A stretch of DNA of 64,000 bases from Streptomyces dengpaensis (GCF_002946835.1 NZ_CP026652.1:5456001-5520000); one strand, 5' to 3'; shown: positions 23,790-32,190, counted from the first letter of the stretch. The notes: generated by a model from the sequence alone, not told the origin. Translations and numbers: made by a program.

Positions 23790-24977
23790 ATGAGTACGAC
23801 GACTTCACCCACCCCGGAGTCCGAAGGGGGCTCGTCCCGGCCCGGCAAGCCGGAGGGCACTCCGGAGGGCGGCGGTACGCGGGCCGCGCGGCTGATCCAG
23901 AACGAGTCGACCACGGAGATCCCTCTCCACCTGCTCTTCCGGGACGATGCCGAGCGGGTCCCGGTGGCTCTCGCGCCCGCCGTCGTGGGCCGCCGGCGCG
24001 GCACGGGCGAGCAGCCGCGGATCCGGCGGCCCGCGCCCGGCAGGCCCCCGCGCCCGGTGCCGGAGGTCGCCCCCGAGCTGGTGGAGCGCCCCGCCCGGGT
24101 GCTGTCCGGAGTGGCGGGAGTGCTGGCCGGGGCGTGCGGGGTGGCCGGATGTGCACTCACCACATGGTGGGCCGGCGCGCTACCGCCTCCCGTGGTGCAC
24201 GCACTGGAGCTGCCCGGGCACGCGGGCGCCGGGCTCGGGCCCGCCCAGTGGGCGGCGTACGCCGGGGCGGGCGCGCTCGGCCTGGTCGGCTTCGGCGGTC
24301 TCGCCCGCGGCGGGACCGGGCGGGCCTGGGTGCTCGACCTGTTCGGGCGCTATCGCGGCACGGTCCGGCGCACCGGGCTGATGTGGGTCAACCCGCTGGC
24401 GCTGCGCCACCAGGTCGACGTACGGCTGCGGCACTGGCGCAGCGAGCCGATGTCCGTGGTCGACGCGAACGGGGTCGAACTGCGGGTGGTGGTGCTCGTC
24501 GTCTGGCGCGTCAAGGACACCGCGCGCGCGTTGCTCGGGGTGGAGGACCACCACAGGTATCTGCGCGAGTGTGTGGAGGCGGCGCTCACTCGGGTGCTCT
24601 CGCAACTCCCGGCCGAGATGCCGCCCGCCGTCGTCAGGGACACGGCGACCCTGCGCAACACGGACGCGGTCGGCGACGAACTCACCCGGCTGGTCGCCGC
24701 GGACACGGCACCCGTCGGCCTGGAGGTGTTCTCGGCGCAGCCGACCCGGATCGAGTACGCGCCCGAGGTCGCCGCCCTGATGCGGCGCCGCCGTATCGCG
24801 GCGCTGGACGCGCAGCACCGCGACGCCGTGCTCTCCTCGGTCGTCGACTCGGTCGAGGACACGGTGACGCGGCTGACCACACGGGGGCTTGTCGAGCTCG
24901 ACGACTACGAGCGCAAGGCGTTGGTGAAGGACCTGACGGTGGCGTTCTACACGGGGCGGGGGGAGGCGTCGTCGTGA
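23790..24977 (+). CDS. SPFH/Band-7 domain membrane protein
   Basis: A 395-residue membrane-associated protein. A disordered, Pro/Arg-rich N-terminus (to about 100) is followed by two hydrophobic segments (about 107-128 and 152-172). An SPFH/prohibitin-like domain follows (LFGRYRGTVRRTGLMWVNPLALRHQVDVR...VDANGVELRVVVLVVWRVKDTARALLGVEDHHRYLRECVE is its core). SPFH proteins oligomerise in membranes and scaffold proteases or lipid domains. GGAGGC precedes the ATG. Its 3' end is followed by 29-bp tandem repeats. No partner protease gene is adjacent. Confidence 0.88.
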   Translation: MSTTTSPTPESEGGSSRPGKPEGTPEGGGTRAARLIQNESTTEIPLHLLFRDDAERVPVALAPAVVGRRRGTGEQPRIRRPAPGRPPRPVPEVAPELVERPARVLSGVAGVLAGACGVAGCALTTWWAGALPPPVVHALELPGHAGAGLGPAQWAAYAGAGALGLVGFGGLARGGTGRAWVLDLFGRYRGTVRRTGLMWVNPLALRHQVDVRLRHWRSEPMSVVDANGVELRVVVLVVWRVKDTARALLGVEDHHRYLRECVEAALTRVLSQLPAEMPPAVVRDTATLRNTDAVGDELTRLVAADTAPVGLEVFSAQPTRIEYAPEVAALMRRRRIAALDAQHRDAVLSSVVDSVEDTVTRLTTRGLVELDDYERKALVKDLTVAFYTGRGEASS

Positions 24978-25048
24978 GGGGGCTGTCCTCAGGGGTCTCC
25001 GCGTGACGAGCCTGTCCTCAAGTGCCACCGCGTGAGGGGCTGTCCGGA
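24974..25048. repeat. 29-bp tandem repeats starting at a stop codon
   Basis: Copies at 24974-25002 and 25003-25031 plus a partial at 25032-25048, each beginning GTGA. The TGA of the SPFH gene is the start of the first unit. Shared core CTGTCCTCA. Confidence 0.85.
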
Positions 25049-25118
25049 AACGCCTCCCGGTGGGGATGGACCCGTCTTTTGATATGGACACAGCCAACTG
25101 CCGGCAATAATCTGGGAC

Positions 25119-25132
25119 TTGGTCTAGACCTG
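25119..25132. promoter_or_regulatory. DasR operator (dre) upstream of the LPMO gene
   Basis: TTGGTCTAGACCTG contains GGTCTAGACC, the perfect core of the dre palindrome TGGTCTAGACCA bound by DasR, the GlcNAc-6-phosphate-responsive repressor of chitin and N-acetylglucosamine use. It lies about 60 bp before the LPMO start, where chitinase-gene dre sites usually sit. Confidence 0.82.
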
Positions 25133-25189
25133 AACATCGCACGCGCACAGCTCACGAGAACCTCCCCCACGTCCTCCAGGAGCAGCAGG

Positions 25190-25873
25190 ATGCGCATACG
25201 GACGACCAAGACGCAGACGGCAGAGACGCAGACGATCAAGATGCGGACGGCCAAGGCACGGCTGAGCAGGACGACCAAGGTGTACGCGGCCGCGCTCGGC
25301 CTCGCCACCGCGGGTACCTTCGCGCTCTCGACGGGCGGTGCCACCGCACACGGCTACACCGACCAGCCCCTCAGCCGGCAGAAGATGTGCGCCGCCAACG
25401 GCGGCACCGTCCCCAACTGCGGTGACATCCAGTGGGAGCCCCAGAGCGTCGAGGGCCCCAAGGGTTTCCCTGCCGCCGGACCGGCCGACGGCCGGATCTG
25501 CTCCGGGAACCACACCAACTTCGGCCAGCTCGACCAGCCCAGGACGCCCTCGGGCGCGGCTTGGCCGACGACGAGGGTGGCGTCCGGTCAGAACTACACC
25601 TTCCGCTGGCAGTTCACGGCCTCGCACGCCACGACCGACTTCAAGTACTTCGTCACCAAGAACGGCTGGAACCAGAACCATGCGCTGACCCGCGCGGACC
25701 TGGAGACCACCCCGTTCCTGACGGTCCCCTACAACGGACAGCGCCCCCCGTTCACGTTCTCGCACACCGGCAGCCTGCCGACCGGCAAGAGCGGACACCA
25801 CATCATCCTCGGCGTGTGGACGATCGCCGACACGGCGAACGCGTTCTACGCGTGCTCGGACGTCACGTTCTGA
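25190..25873 (+). CDS. lpmP: AA10 lytic polysaccharide monooxygenase
   Basis: A 227-residue secreted copper enzyme. After an unusually long signal region the predicted cleavage ATA-HGYTDQP leaves His as residue 1, the first ligand of the copper histidine brace; the second His is in QFTASHATTDF. Cys pairs (KMCAANGG, VPNCGD, ICSGNH, YACSDV) fit AA10 disulfides. The domain ends without a binding module. In S. coelicolor an LPMO near the csl locus (LpmP) is needed for glucan deposition, supporting the symbol. The upstream DasR site instead suggests a chitin link. Start: AGGAG before 25190, although a Met 17 codons later is possible. Confidence 0.92.
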   Translation: MRIRTTKTQTAETQTIKMRTAKARLSRTTKVYAAALGLATAGTFALSTGGATAHGYTDQPLSRQKMCAANGGTVPNCGDIQWEPQSVEGPKGFPAAGPADGRICSGNHTNFGQLDQPRTPSGAAWPTTRVASGQNYTFRWQFTASHATTDFKYFVTKNGWNQNHALTRADLETTPFLTVPYNGQRPPFTFSHTGSLPTGKSGHHIILGVWTIADTANAFYACSDVTF

Positions 25874-25927
25874 GGAGCGCGCAGGGCGAGCTCCGACGGC
25901 CCATGCGTGACGGCCCGGACCATGCGT

Positions 25928-25957
25928 GAAGGCCCCCCACAACCGTGGGAGGCCTTC
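25928..25957. terminator. Terminator between LPMO gene and tRNA-Lys copy 2
   Basis: GAAGGCCCCCCAC pairs with GTGGGAGGCCTTC (12 of 13) around AACC. It can stop the rightward LPMO transcript and the leftward tRNA transcript. Confidence 0.8.
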
Positions 25958-25964
25958 ATCGAGG

Positions 25965-26038
25965 TGCGCCGCCAGGGACTCGAACCCCGGACCCGCTGAT
26001 TAAGAGTCAGCTGCTCTAACCAACTGAGCTAGCGGCGC
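25965..26038 (-). tRNA. tRNA-Lys (anticodon CTT), copy 2
   Basis: Identical over 74 bases to the copy at 22004; anticodon loop CTCTTAA, no encoded CCA. Lies between the LPMO gene and the IclR gene. Confidence 0.97.
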
Positions 26039-26124
26039 ATGACTCTCGCTTCCCGCTCGCGCGGTCGGCGACAAAAGAAATACTACCTGGTCCGCGGGGG
26101 TGCTCCTGACCAGCCGGACAGACC

Positions 26125-26883
26125 CTAGATCGTGAGGGAGAGGAGGACCGGGGCCGCTCCCCGGTTCAGCGTGTCCGCCGCCTGCCGGAGCCGGTGCGCG
26201 TGCTCGACCGGCAGGGACAGGGCGAGGCAGCCCACGGAGGAGCCCGCCGTGATGGGGACAGCCGCGCAGACCGTGCCGACCGCGTACTCCTGGAGGTCCA
26301 GGACGGGCATGGTGGGCGGCTGGGCGTCCAGGCGGGACAGCAGCAGCCGCTCGCTGGTGATGGTGCGCGAGGTCAGGCGGGCCATCCGGTGCCGGGCGAG
26401 GTGGTCGCGGCGGCCCTTGTGGTCGAGCTGGCCGAGCAGGCTCTTGCCGATGGCGCTGGCATGGGCGGAGGAGCGGAAGTCGACCCATTCGTTGACCGCC
26501 GGGGTCGCCGGGCTCGTCGCGCACTGAGTGACGTGGATCTCACCGTCGACGTACCGGCTGATGTAGATCGCGGCGCCCACCGAGTCGCGCAGCCGGTCGA
26601 TGGTCTGCTGCAGCTGCTCGCGCAGAGCCCGGTCGCGGCCGTGGGCGGAGCTGAGCCGGCTGAGGGCGACCCCGGAGACGTACGCGCCGTCGGTGATCTG
26701 CTCGACGTACCCCTCGCGGCGCAGCATCCGCAGCAGTGCGGTCAGGCGCTCGGTGCCGAGGCGGGTCTGGCGGGCGATTTCGGCGTCGGTGACACCGGTG
26801 GAGTGCCGCGCCACGGTCTCCAGGACGCGGAGGGCGTCCTGGGCCGAGTGGTACGGCGCGGTCGGCTCGTGCATCAGCGCCAC
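26125..26883 (-). CDS. IclR-family transcriptional regulator
   Basis: A 252-residue regulator. The N-terminal winged helix spans SAQDALRVLETVARHSTGVTDAEIARQTRLGTERLTALLRML; the C-terminal effector domain has IYISRYVDGEIHV, SSAHASAIGKSLLGQL and AVPITAGSSVGCLALSL. IclR proteins sense small carboxylates or aromatic catabolites. The GTG at 26883 follows AGGGGG with good spacing. It lies downstream of, and in the same direction as, the importer operon. A perfect 20-bp palindrome in its own upstream region suggests autoregulation. It probably controls the adjoining catabolic block. Confidence 0.9.
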   Translation of the reverse strand: MALMHEPTAPYHSAQDALRVLETVARHSTGVTDAEIARQTRLGTERLTALLRMLRREGYVEQITDGAYVSGVALSRLSSAHGRDRALREQLQQTIDRLRDSVGAAIYISRYVDGEIHVTQCATSPATPAVNEWVDFRSSAHASAIGKSLLGQLDHKGRRDHLARHRMARLTSRTITSERLLLSRLDAQPPTMPVLDLQEYAVGTVCAAVPITAGSSVGCLALSLPVEHAHRLRQAADTLNRGAAPVLLSLTI

Positions 26884-27031
26884 GGTTACCCCCTGCGCTT
26901 CATGGACCCGGCTCAAACAAGACACAGCCCGGACAGTCGGACACCCTCCACGATAGCCACCAAAGGCCTTGCAGTGGGCGTGTGTTGACGAGATTCATCG
27001 CGCCTTCCACCCCTCCCAGCAGGGGCGCGCC

Positions 27032-27073
27032 ACTCTGGCATATGCCAGAGTCACGACATCTGGGGCATGCCCC
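27032..27073. promoter_or_regulatory. Twin palindromes upstream of the IclR gene
   Basis: ACTCTGGCATATGCCAGAGT (27032-27051) is a perfect 20-bp inverted repeat, and GGGGCATGCCCC (27062-27073) a perfect 12-bp one, in the 241-bp gap between ehuA and the IclR start. The longer one has the size and symmetry of IclR operators. Confidence 0.75.
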
Positions 27074-27124
27074 AAGGGTCGGACCTCGCACCTTGCCGCG
27101 GGCGCGCCCCTTCACTCCCCGTCA

Positions 27125-27901
27125 TCAGAGGACCGCGCTGAGGAATTCCCGGGTCCTGTCCTGCTCCGGATCGCTGAAGATTTTCTCCGGCGGACCCGCC
27201 TCGATGACACGGCCGGAATCGAACATCAGGACCTGGTCCGAGATGTCCCGGGCGAAATTCATCTCGTGGGTCACACAGAGCATCGTGATGTCGGTGGTGT
27301 GGGCGATGTCCCGCAGCACGTCGAGGACGCCCGCGACCAGCTCGGGGTCGAGCGCGGACGTGACCTCGTCCAGGAGCAGCACCTGCGGCCGCATCGCCAG
27401 CGCCCGCGCGATCGCGACGCGCTGCTGCTGGCCGCCGGACAGCCGGCTCGGACGCTCGTCGCACTTGTCCGCGAGGCCCACCAGGTCGAGCAGCTCACGG
27501 GCCCGCGCCTCCGCCTCGTCCTTGGACATGCCGAGGACGGTGACGGGCGCCTCGGTGACGTTCCTGAGCACGCTCATGTTCGGGAACAGGTTGAACTGCT
27601 GGAACACCATCCCGATCTTCTTGCGGACCTCGCGGACCTGCTTCTCGTCCGCCGGGAAGAGCCGGTCGCCGGCGACCGTGATCGTGCCCTCGTCCGGCTT
27701 GGCCAGCGTCATCAGCAGCCGCAGGATCGTCGTCTTGCCCGACCCGGACGGGCCGATCAGCGTGACGTGCTTGCCGGAGTCGACGCGGAAGTCCAGCTCG
27801 TCGAGGACCGTGTTGTCCCCGAAGCGCTTGGTGACCTTGTCGAAACGGATCAGCTCGGCGCCGTCCACCGGGGGGTTGGCGTGTGCGTCGGGGTCCTTCA
27901 T
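27125..27901 (-). CDS. ehuA: Amino-acid-type ABC importer ATPase (EhuA-like)
   Basis: A 258-residue ATP-binding subunit of a polar amino acid/ectoine-type importer. Walker A is GPSGSGKTT, the Q-loop GMVFQQFNLFPNMSVLRNV, the signature SRLSGGQQQRVAIARAL, Walker B VLLLDEVTSALDPE, and the H-loop VTHEM. It is the last gene of ehuBCDA; the ATG at 27901 lies 10 bp after the ehuD stop, though an in-frame TTG a few codons earlier is possible. The symbol rests on similarity to the ectoine/hydroxyectoine uptake family; the neighbours suggest another substrate. Confidence 0.85.
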   Translation of the reverse strand: MKDPDAHANPPVDGAELIRFDKVTKRFGDNTVLDELDFRVDSGKHVTLIGPSGSGKTTILRLLMTLAKPDEGTITVAGDRLFPADEKQVREVRKKIGMVFQQFNLFPNMSVLRNVTEAPVTVLGMSKDEAEARARELLDLVGLADKCDERPSRLSGGQQQRVAIARALAMRPQVLLLDEVTSALDPELVAGVLDVLRDIAHTTDITMLCVTHEMNFARDISDQVLMFDSGRVIEAGPPEKIFSDPEQDRTREFLSAVL

Positions 27902-27911
27902 CAAAGGGGTG

Positions 27912-28598
27912 TCAGCGGACAAGACGTCGCTCCAGGGCTCGCAGAAGAAGGGAAGCCGGGTAGGAAATGAGGATGAAGGCCACGCCGATGACCGTGAGCG
28001 GCTCGGTGAACTGGAAGTGCTGCTGAGAGAACAGCCGCGCCTCACCGAGCATGTCCAGCACGGTGATCACCATCAGCATCGGGGTGTCCTTGAGCATCGA
28101 GATCACGTAGTTGCCCAGCGCGGGCACCACACGGCGGATCGCCTGCGGCAGGATCACCGCCGTCCAGGTTCGCCCCACGGGCAGGCTCAGCGCCGTGGCC
28201 GCCTCCCACTGGCCGGCGGGCACGGCCTCGATGCCGGCCCGGTAGACCTGCATCGTGTACGTCGAGTAGTGCAGGCCGATCGCGACGACACCGGTGGTCA
28301 GCGCGGAGAACGTGATGTTCCACTCGGGCAGCACGTAGAAGAGGAAGAACAGCTGCACCAGGAGCGGGGTGTTCCTGATGAACTCGGTGACGACCTCGAC
28401 CGGCCAGCGCACCAGGGGGTACCACCCGCGCGAGTCTGTTCGAGCGTGGGGGAGTGTCGGCGTCGCAATCAGCAGCGCCCACACCAGTCCGAGGGCGAAC
28501 GAGATCAGCGAGCCGAGGGCCAGCGCCTGCAGGGTGACGAGCAGACCGTCCCAGAAGTGCGGCATGAAGTCACCGACCGCGCTCCAGTCCCAGTTCAT
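27912..28598 (-). CDS. ehuD: ABC importer permease (EhuD-like)
   Basis: A 228-residue inner-membrane permease of the His/Glu/Gln/Arg family with about five helices and the EAA-type loop SLPVGRTWTAVILPQAIRRVVPALGNY. Its ATG overlaps the ehuC TGA (ATGA). An in-frame insertion of about a dozen residues (PTLPHARTDSRGW, encoded near 28414-28453) sits between the first and second helices and matches the small palindromic repeat seen elsewhere in the window. Confidence 0.86.
   Translation of the reverse strand: MNWDWSAVGDFMPHFWDGLLVTLQALALGSLISFALGLVWALLIATPTLPHARTDSRGWYPLVRWPVEVVTEFIRNTPLLVQLFFLFYVLPEWNITFSALTTGVVAIGLHYSTYTMQVYRAGIEAVPAGQWEAATALSLPVGRTWTAVILPQAIRRVVPALGNYVISMLKDTPMLMVITVLDMLGEARLFSQQHFQFTEPLTVIGVAFILISYPASLLLRALERRLVR
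28414..28453. repeat. Small palindromic repeat inserted in frame in ehuD
   Basis: About 40 bp resembling the streptomycete element CTCCCCCACGCTCGA...CTCGCGCGGGGG; here the loop region and a few stem bases have drifted. It keeps the ehuD frame. Related copies are at 30974-31010 and 50066-50106. Confidence 0.65.
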
Positions 28599-29323
28599 GC
28601 GGCACCTCCGCTCGCGGCGCCCACGCCGGTCGTCTGCGCGCGCTTGAGTTCACGCGCCGTCTTCTCCGTCCCGGGGTCCTTGCCGACCCCGGCCTTCAGC
28701 CGCTTCTCCAGCCCCCGCATCAGCCGCGTGAGCAGGAAGGCGATCACGAAGTAGATGAGCAGCACGTACGAGTAGATCTCCGCGCTCTCCTGCAGCGCGA
28801 GCCGCACGAGATTGCCGCTGAACGCCAGATCGCCCAGTCCCATCACGGAGACCAGGGCCGTGCCCTTGAGCAGCTCGATCAGCAGGTTGCAGAACGAGGG
28901 GATCATCTCGGGCACCGCCTGCGGCAGCAGGATCAGCCGCATCCGCTGCCAGGGCGTGAAGCTGAGCGCGATACCGCCCTCGCGCTGCGCGGGGTCGACC
29001 GCGTTCAGCGCGCCGCGCACGATCTCGGCGCCGTACGCCCCGTACGTCAGCCCCAGCGCCAGCGTGCCCGCCCACATCGGGACGAGCTGCCAGCCGAAGG
29101 CCAGCGGCAGCACGAAGTACACCCAGAAGATCATGATCAGCGCGGAGGTGCCGCGGAACACCTCGGTGTAGAAGCCCGCGAGGAAGCGGACGATCCACAG
29201 CCGGTGCGTGCGCGCGATACCGACGGCGAAGGAGACGGCCGTCGCCAGCAGACCGCTGAAGACCAGCAGCTGGATCGTGGTCCAGAGCCCTTTGAGTACG
29301 AGTTCCCAGAGTCCCGAGGTCAT
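28595..29323 (-). CDS. ehuC: ABC importer permease (EhuC-like)
   Basis: A 242-residue permease with about five membrane helices. The EAA loop is SFTPWQRMRLILLPQAVPEMIPSFCN, and the FRGTSALIMIFWVYFVLP segment is typical of polar amino acid importers. The start at 29323 is taken because ATG overlaps the ehuB TGA (ATGA); a start three codons earlier is also open. The C-terminal 30 residues are charged and cytoplasmic. It pairs with EhuD. Confidence 0.87.
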   Translation of the reverse strand: MTSGLWELVLKGLWTTIQLLVFSGLLATAVSFAVGIARTHRLWIVRFLAGFYTEVFRGTSALIMIFWVYFVLPLAFGWQLVPMWAGTLALGLTYGAYGAEIVRGALNAVDPAQREGGIALSFTPWQRMRLILLPQAVPEMIPSFCNLLIELLKGTALVSVMGLGDLAFSGNLVRLALQESAEIYSYVLLIYFVIAFLLTRLMRGLEKRLKAGVGKDPGTEKTARELKRAQTTGVGAASGGAA

Positions 29324-30225
29324 CCGCGGCACAGCTCCTTCGCGGTCATGTCGGTCATCTCGGCCCGGGTGAACCCGAACGGCTCGAGAATGCGGAACAG
29401 CTCACCGCTCTCCTTCAGCTTCCGGAGTTCCCCGTTGAAGGCGTCCCGCAGCTTCGTCTCGGGCGAGCGGAACGCGAAGCCGCCTCCGTCGACGTGCGGC
29501 TTGCCCTCGACCAGGGGCGAGAAGGGCTTCGTACTCTCCGCCTTGCGGGACTTCCTGACGACTTCGCGCGTGGTCAGCGCGGTCCCCGCGAAGACGTCGG
29601 CGCGCCCCGCCTCGACGGCGTTCAGCCCGGCCACCTGATCCGGCACGATCAGGATCTCGCTCTCCTTGTAGCCGGCCTCGACCGCGTACTGGATCTCCGC
29701 ATAGCCCGTGCCCGTCGCGAACTTGGCCTTCTTCGCGACGACGTCCTGGTAGTTGTGCAGCCCTTTGGGATTGCCCTTGCGCACAATGAACGCGTCGAGC
29801 ATCTGGTAGTCCGGGTCCGAGAAGATCACCTGCTCGCAGCGCTCCGGGTTGATGTACATCCCGGCCGACACCACGTCGAACTGCTGCGAGTTGAGCCCGG
29901 GAATGAGCGAGCCGAACTCGGTCGGGACCGGCTGGACGCTGTCGACCCCCAGCCGTTTGAAGACGACCTTCGCGAGTTCCGGCGCCTCCCCGGTCAGTTC
30001 GCCGTTCTTGTCGATGTAGCCGAAGGGGATCTCACCCGCGATGCCGAGGCGTACGACACCCTGCGCCCTCAGCCGTTCGAGGAGATCACCGCCGTCCGTG
30101 CCGGCCGCGGTGGCGACCCGGCTACACCCGGCGGCGCCCAGCGCACCGAGCGCCGCGACTCCCGCGAGCAGCGATCGGCGGGTGGTGCCGGGTATGTGTC
30201 TGTCGTTCGCATCTGGTGGAGCCAT
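29320..30225 (-). CDS. ehuB: ABC importer substrate-binding lipoprotein (EhuB-like)
   Basis: A 301-residue family-3 solute-binding protein. The N-terminus has a twin-arginine-like RRSLL and a lipobox GAAGC (about residue 34), so it is an exported lipoprotein. The binding fold shows VVRLGIAGEIPFGYIDKNGELTGEAPELAKVVFKRLG and FGSLIPGLNSQQFDVVSAGMYINPERCEQV. These match the EhuB group, which binds ectoines, but the residues lining the pocket cannot be checked here. First gene of ehuBCDA and divergent from the DUF3830 gene over 47 bp. Confidence 0.86.
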   Translation of the reverse strand: MAPPDANDRHIPGTTRRSLLAGVAALGALGAAGCSRVATAAGTDGGDLLERLRAQGVVRLGIAGEIPFGYIDKNGELTGEAPELAKVVFKRLGVDSVQPVPTEFGSLIPGLNSQQFDVVSAGMYINPERCEQVIFSDPDYQMLDAFIVRKGNPKGLHNYQDVVAKKAKFATGTGYAEIQYAVEAGYKESEILIVPDQVAGLNAVEAGRADVFAGTALTTREVVRKSRKAESTKPFSPLVEGKPHVDGGGFAFRSPETKLRDAFNGELRKLKESGELFRILEPFGFTRAEMTDMTAKELCRG

Positions 30226-30272
30226 GGCCGCGCGGCTACCCGAGAGCACGCGATGTATGCACCATGGGATGC

Positions 30273-30767
30273 ATGGCCGAACGGTTCGTAGAAGTCTCGC
30301 TGGTCAAGCGGGGAATCCACTGCACGGCACACCTACTGGACGACCGCGCCCCGATCACATGCGCGGCCGTATGGGACGCGCTGCCGCTCGGCGGCGACGT
30401 CTACCACGCGAAGTATGCGCGCAATGAGATCTATGCCCTTTTCCCGCCGTTCGCGGACAGGGAGCCGCCGTTGGAGAACCCGACGGTCACCCCCATTCCC
30501 GGCGACCTCTGCTATTTCTCCTTCGCCGGCACGGAACTGGGCACCAAGGCATACGGCTACGACAGCGGCGTACGCCCCGGAACCACCGTCGTCGACCTCG
30601 CCCTCTTCTACGAGCGCAACAACCTGCTCCTCAACGGGGATGTGGGCTGGGTGCCGGGCATCGTCTGGGGGCAGGTGGTCGAGGGCCTCGACGCGATGGC
30701 CGAGGCCTGCAACGACCTGTGGCGGTCGGGTGCGCTGGGGGAGACGCTCAGTTTCCGCCGGGCCTGA
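30273..30767 (+). CDS. DUF3830 family protein
   Basis: A 164-residue soluble protein of the DUF3830 family (cyclophilin-like fold). Characteristic parts are HLLDDRAPITCAAVWDALPLGGDVYHAKYARNEIYALFPPF and PIPGDLCYFSFAG. Members tend to sit beside arylmalonate-decarboxylase-like and amidase genes; no reaction is known to me. The ATG at 30273 is followed by the family N-terminus; an ATG three codons earlier is possible. No clear ribosome site, so the mRNA may be leaderless. An ATGCA-n8-TGCAT inverted repeat (30257-30274) spans the start. The gene overlaps the amidase 3' end by 20 bp, tail to tail. Confidence 0.82.
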   Translation: MAERFVEVSLVKRGIHCTAHLLDDRAPITCAAVWDALPLGGDVYHAKYARNEIYALFPPFADREPPLENPTVTPIPGDLCYFSFAGTELGTKAYGYDSGVRPGTTVVDLALFYERNNLLLNGDVGWVPGIVWGQVVEGLDAMAEACNDLWRSGALGETLSFRRA

Positions 30768-32190
30768 CGGGGGTTCCGGCGGCCCCGGCCTCGTAGAGCG
30801 CGTGCGCCGTCCGCAGCACGAGGTCGTCGCGGTGCCGGGCGGCCACGATCTGCAGGCCCACCGGGAGACCGTCCGCGTCCACCCCGACGGGGACCGTCGC
30901 CGCGGGCTGCTGGGTCATGTTGAAGGGGTACGTGAACGGGGTCCAGCCCGTCCAGCGACGGTGGCCGATGAGGGCGCCCCCGCCCGAGCGAAGTCGAGGG
31001 TGGGGGACCGCCGGGACCTCGGCGCCCGCCTCGAAGGCCGTCAGCGGCAGGGTGGGCGTGACCAGGACGTCGTACGTCTCGTGGAAGCGCCCCATGCGCC
31101 GCCCGAGCTCCATGCGGACGTCCACCGCGGCGAGATAGTCCAGCGCGCCGAGGCGGGCGCCGAGGCCGCTGATCTCACGCAGGCCCGGGTCGAGCAACTC
31201 CCGCTGGTGGGGCCCGAAGCGCTGGGTCACGCGGGCCGCCCCGCTGAACCACAGGGTGTGGAAGGCGTCCACCGGGTCGGTGAAGTCGGGGTCGTCCTCG
31301 GTGACATACGCGCCGAGTCCCGCGAGCCTCTCCACCGCGCGCCGTACGGCCGCCGCCACGGCGGGACGGACCGCGACCTGCCCGCCCAGCGAGGGCGAGT
31401 ACGCGACCCGCAGCCCCCGTACGCCACCTTCGAGCGCTTCCACGAACGAGCCGGCGACCGGCCCGAGCGCGGACCAGTCCCGCGCGTCGGGGCCGCTGAT
31501 CACGTCCATCATCAGTGCGGCGTCGGCGGCGTCCCGGGTCATCGGCCCGACGTGCGCGAGCGTCCCGAAGGCGCTCGACGGATACAGCGGCACCCTGCCG
31601 TACGTCGGCTTCAGCCCGAAGATCCCGCAGAAGGCGGCCGGGATACGGACACTGCCGCCGCCGTCCGTGCCCAGGGACAGCGGGCCCGCGCCGAGGGCCA
31701 CGGCCGCCGCGCTCCCGCCGCTGGAGCCGCCCGCCGTGCGCGAGACGTCATGCGGATTACGGGTCACCCCCGACAGCGGCGAGTCCGTGACGCCCTTCCA
31801 GCCGAACTCGGGTGTCGTCGTCTTGCCGAGGAAGACGGCGCCGTGCTCGCGCAGCCGGGCCACGGACGGCGCGTCCTCGGCCCAACGGCCGTGCGGATCC
31901 GTGGTCCTGGAGCCACGCAGCGTGGGGTGCCCGCGCAGCAGAAGGATGTCCTTGACCGTGACGGGGACGCCGTCGAGCAGGCCCGCCGGCTCGCCGCGCT
32001 GCCACCGGTCCGCCGACTCCCCGGCCTGGGCGAGGGCTTCGTCCGCGTCCAGCCGCACGAACGCGTTCACGGCGGGCTGGACGCGCTCGGCCCGCTCCAG
32101 GGCCTCGCGGGTCGCGTCCACGGGGCTGAATTCGCCCTTGCGGTAGCCCTCGACGAGTCGTACCGCGGTCAGCTCGGTGAGTTCCGGCAT
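30748..32190 (-). CDS. Amidase-signature family amidase
   Basis: A 480-residue amidase with the Ser-Ser-Lys triad: Lys in PVTVKDILLL, cis-Ser in TAGGSSGGSAAAVA, and nucleophile Ser in GTDGGGSVRIPA. It hydrolyses an unknown amide in the cytoplasm. GGAGGGG before the ATG at 32190 sets the start. Within the C-terminal third a PHPRLRSGGGA stretch is encoded by a palindromic repeat. It is 40 bp downstream of the hydroxyacid dehydrogenase gene and likely co-transcribed. Context suggests a pathway that releases ammonia and a carboxylate from an imported compound. Confidence 0.9.
   Translation of the reverse strand: MPELTELTAVRLVEGYRKGEFSPVDATREALERAERVQPAVNAFVRLDADEALAQAGESADRWQRGEPAGLLDGVPVTVKDILLLRGHPTLRGSRTTDPHGRWAEDAPSVARLREHGAVFLGKTTTPEFGWKGVTDSPLSGVTRNPHDVSRTAGGSSGGSAAAVALGAGPLSLGTDGGGSVRIPAAFCGIFGLKPTYGRVPLYPSSAFGTLAHVGPMTRDAADAALMMDVISGPDARDWSALGPVAGSFVEALEGGVRGLRVAYSPSLGGQVAVRPAVAAAVRRAVERLAGLGAYVTEDDPDFTDPVDAFHTLWFSGAARVTQRFGPHQRELLDPGLREISGLGARLGALDYLAAVDVRMELGRRMGRFHETYDVLVTPTLPLTAFEAGAEVPAVPHPRLRSGGGALIGHRRWTGWTPFTYPFNMTQQPAATVPVGVDADGLPVGLQIVAARHRDDLVLRTAHALYEAGAAGTPVRPGGN
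30974..31010. repeat. Small palindromic repeat in frame within the amidase gene
   Basis: On the minus strand CCCCCACCCTCGACTTCGCT continues into CGGGCGGGGG, forming a stem of about 12 bp with a TTC loop. It encodes PHPRLRSGGGA in the amidase. Same family as 28414-28453 and 50066-50106. Confidence 0.75.

Noticed and set aside
30257..30274. ATGCA-n8-TGCAT inverted repeat at the DUF3830 start as an operator
   Set aside because: Short half-sites with a long spacer that overlaps the start codon; too weak to list as a separate regulatory site.
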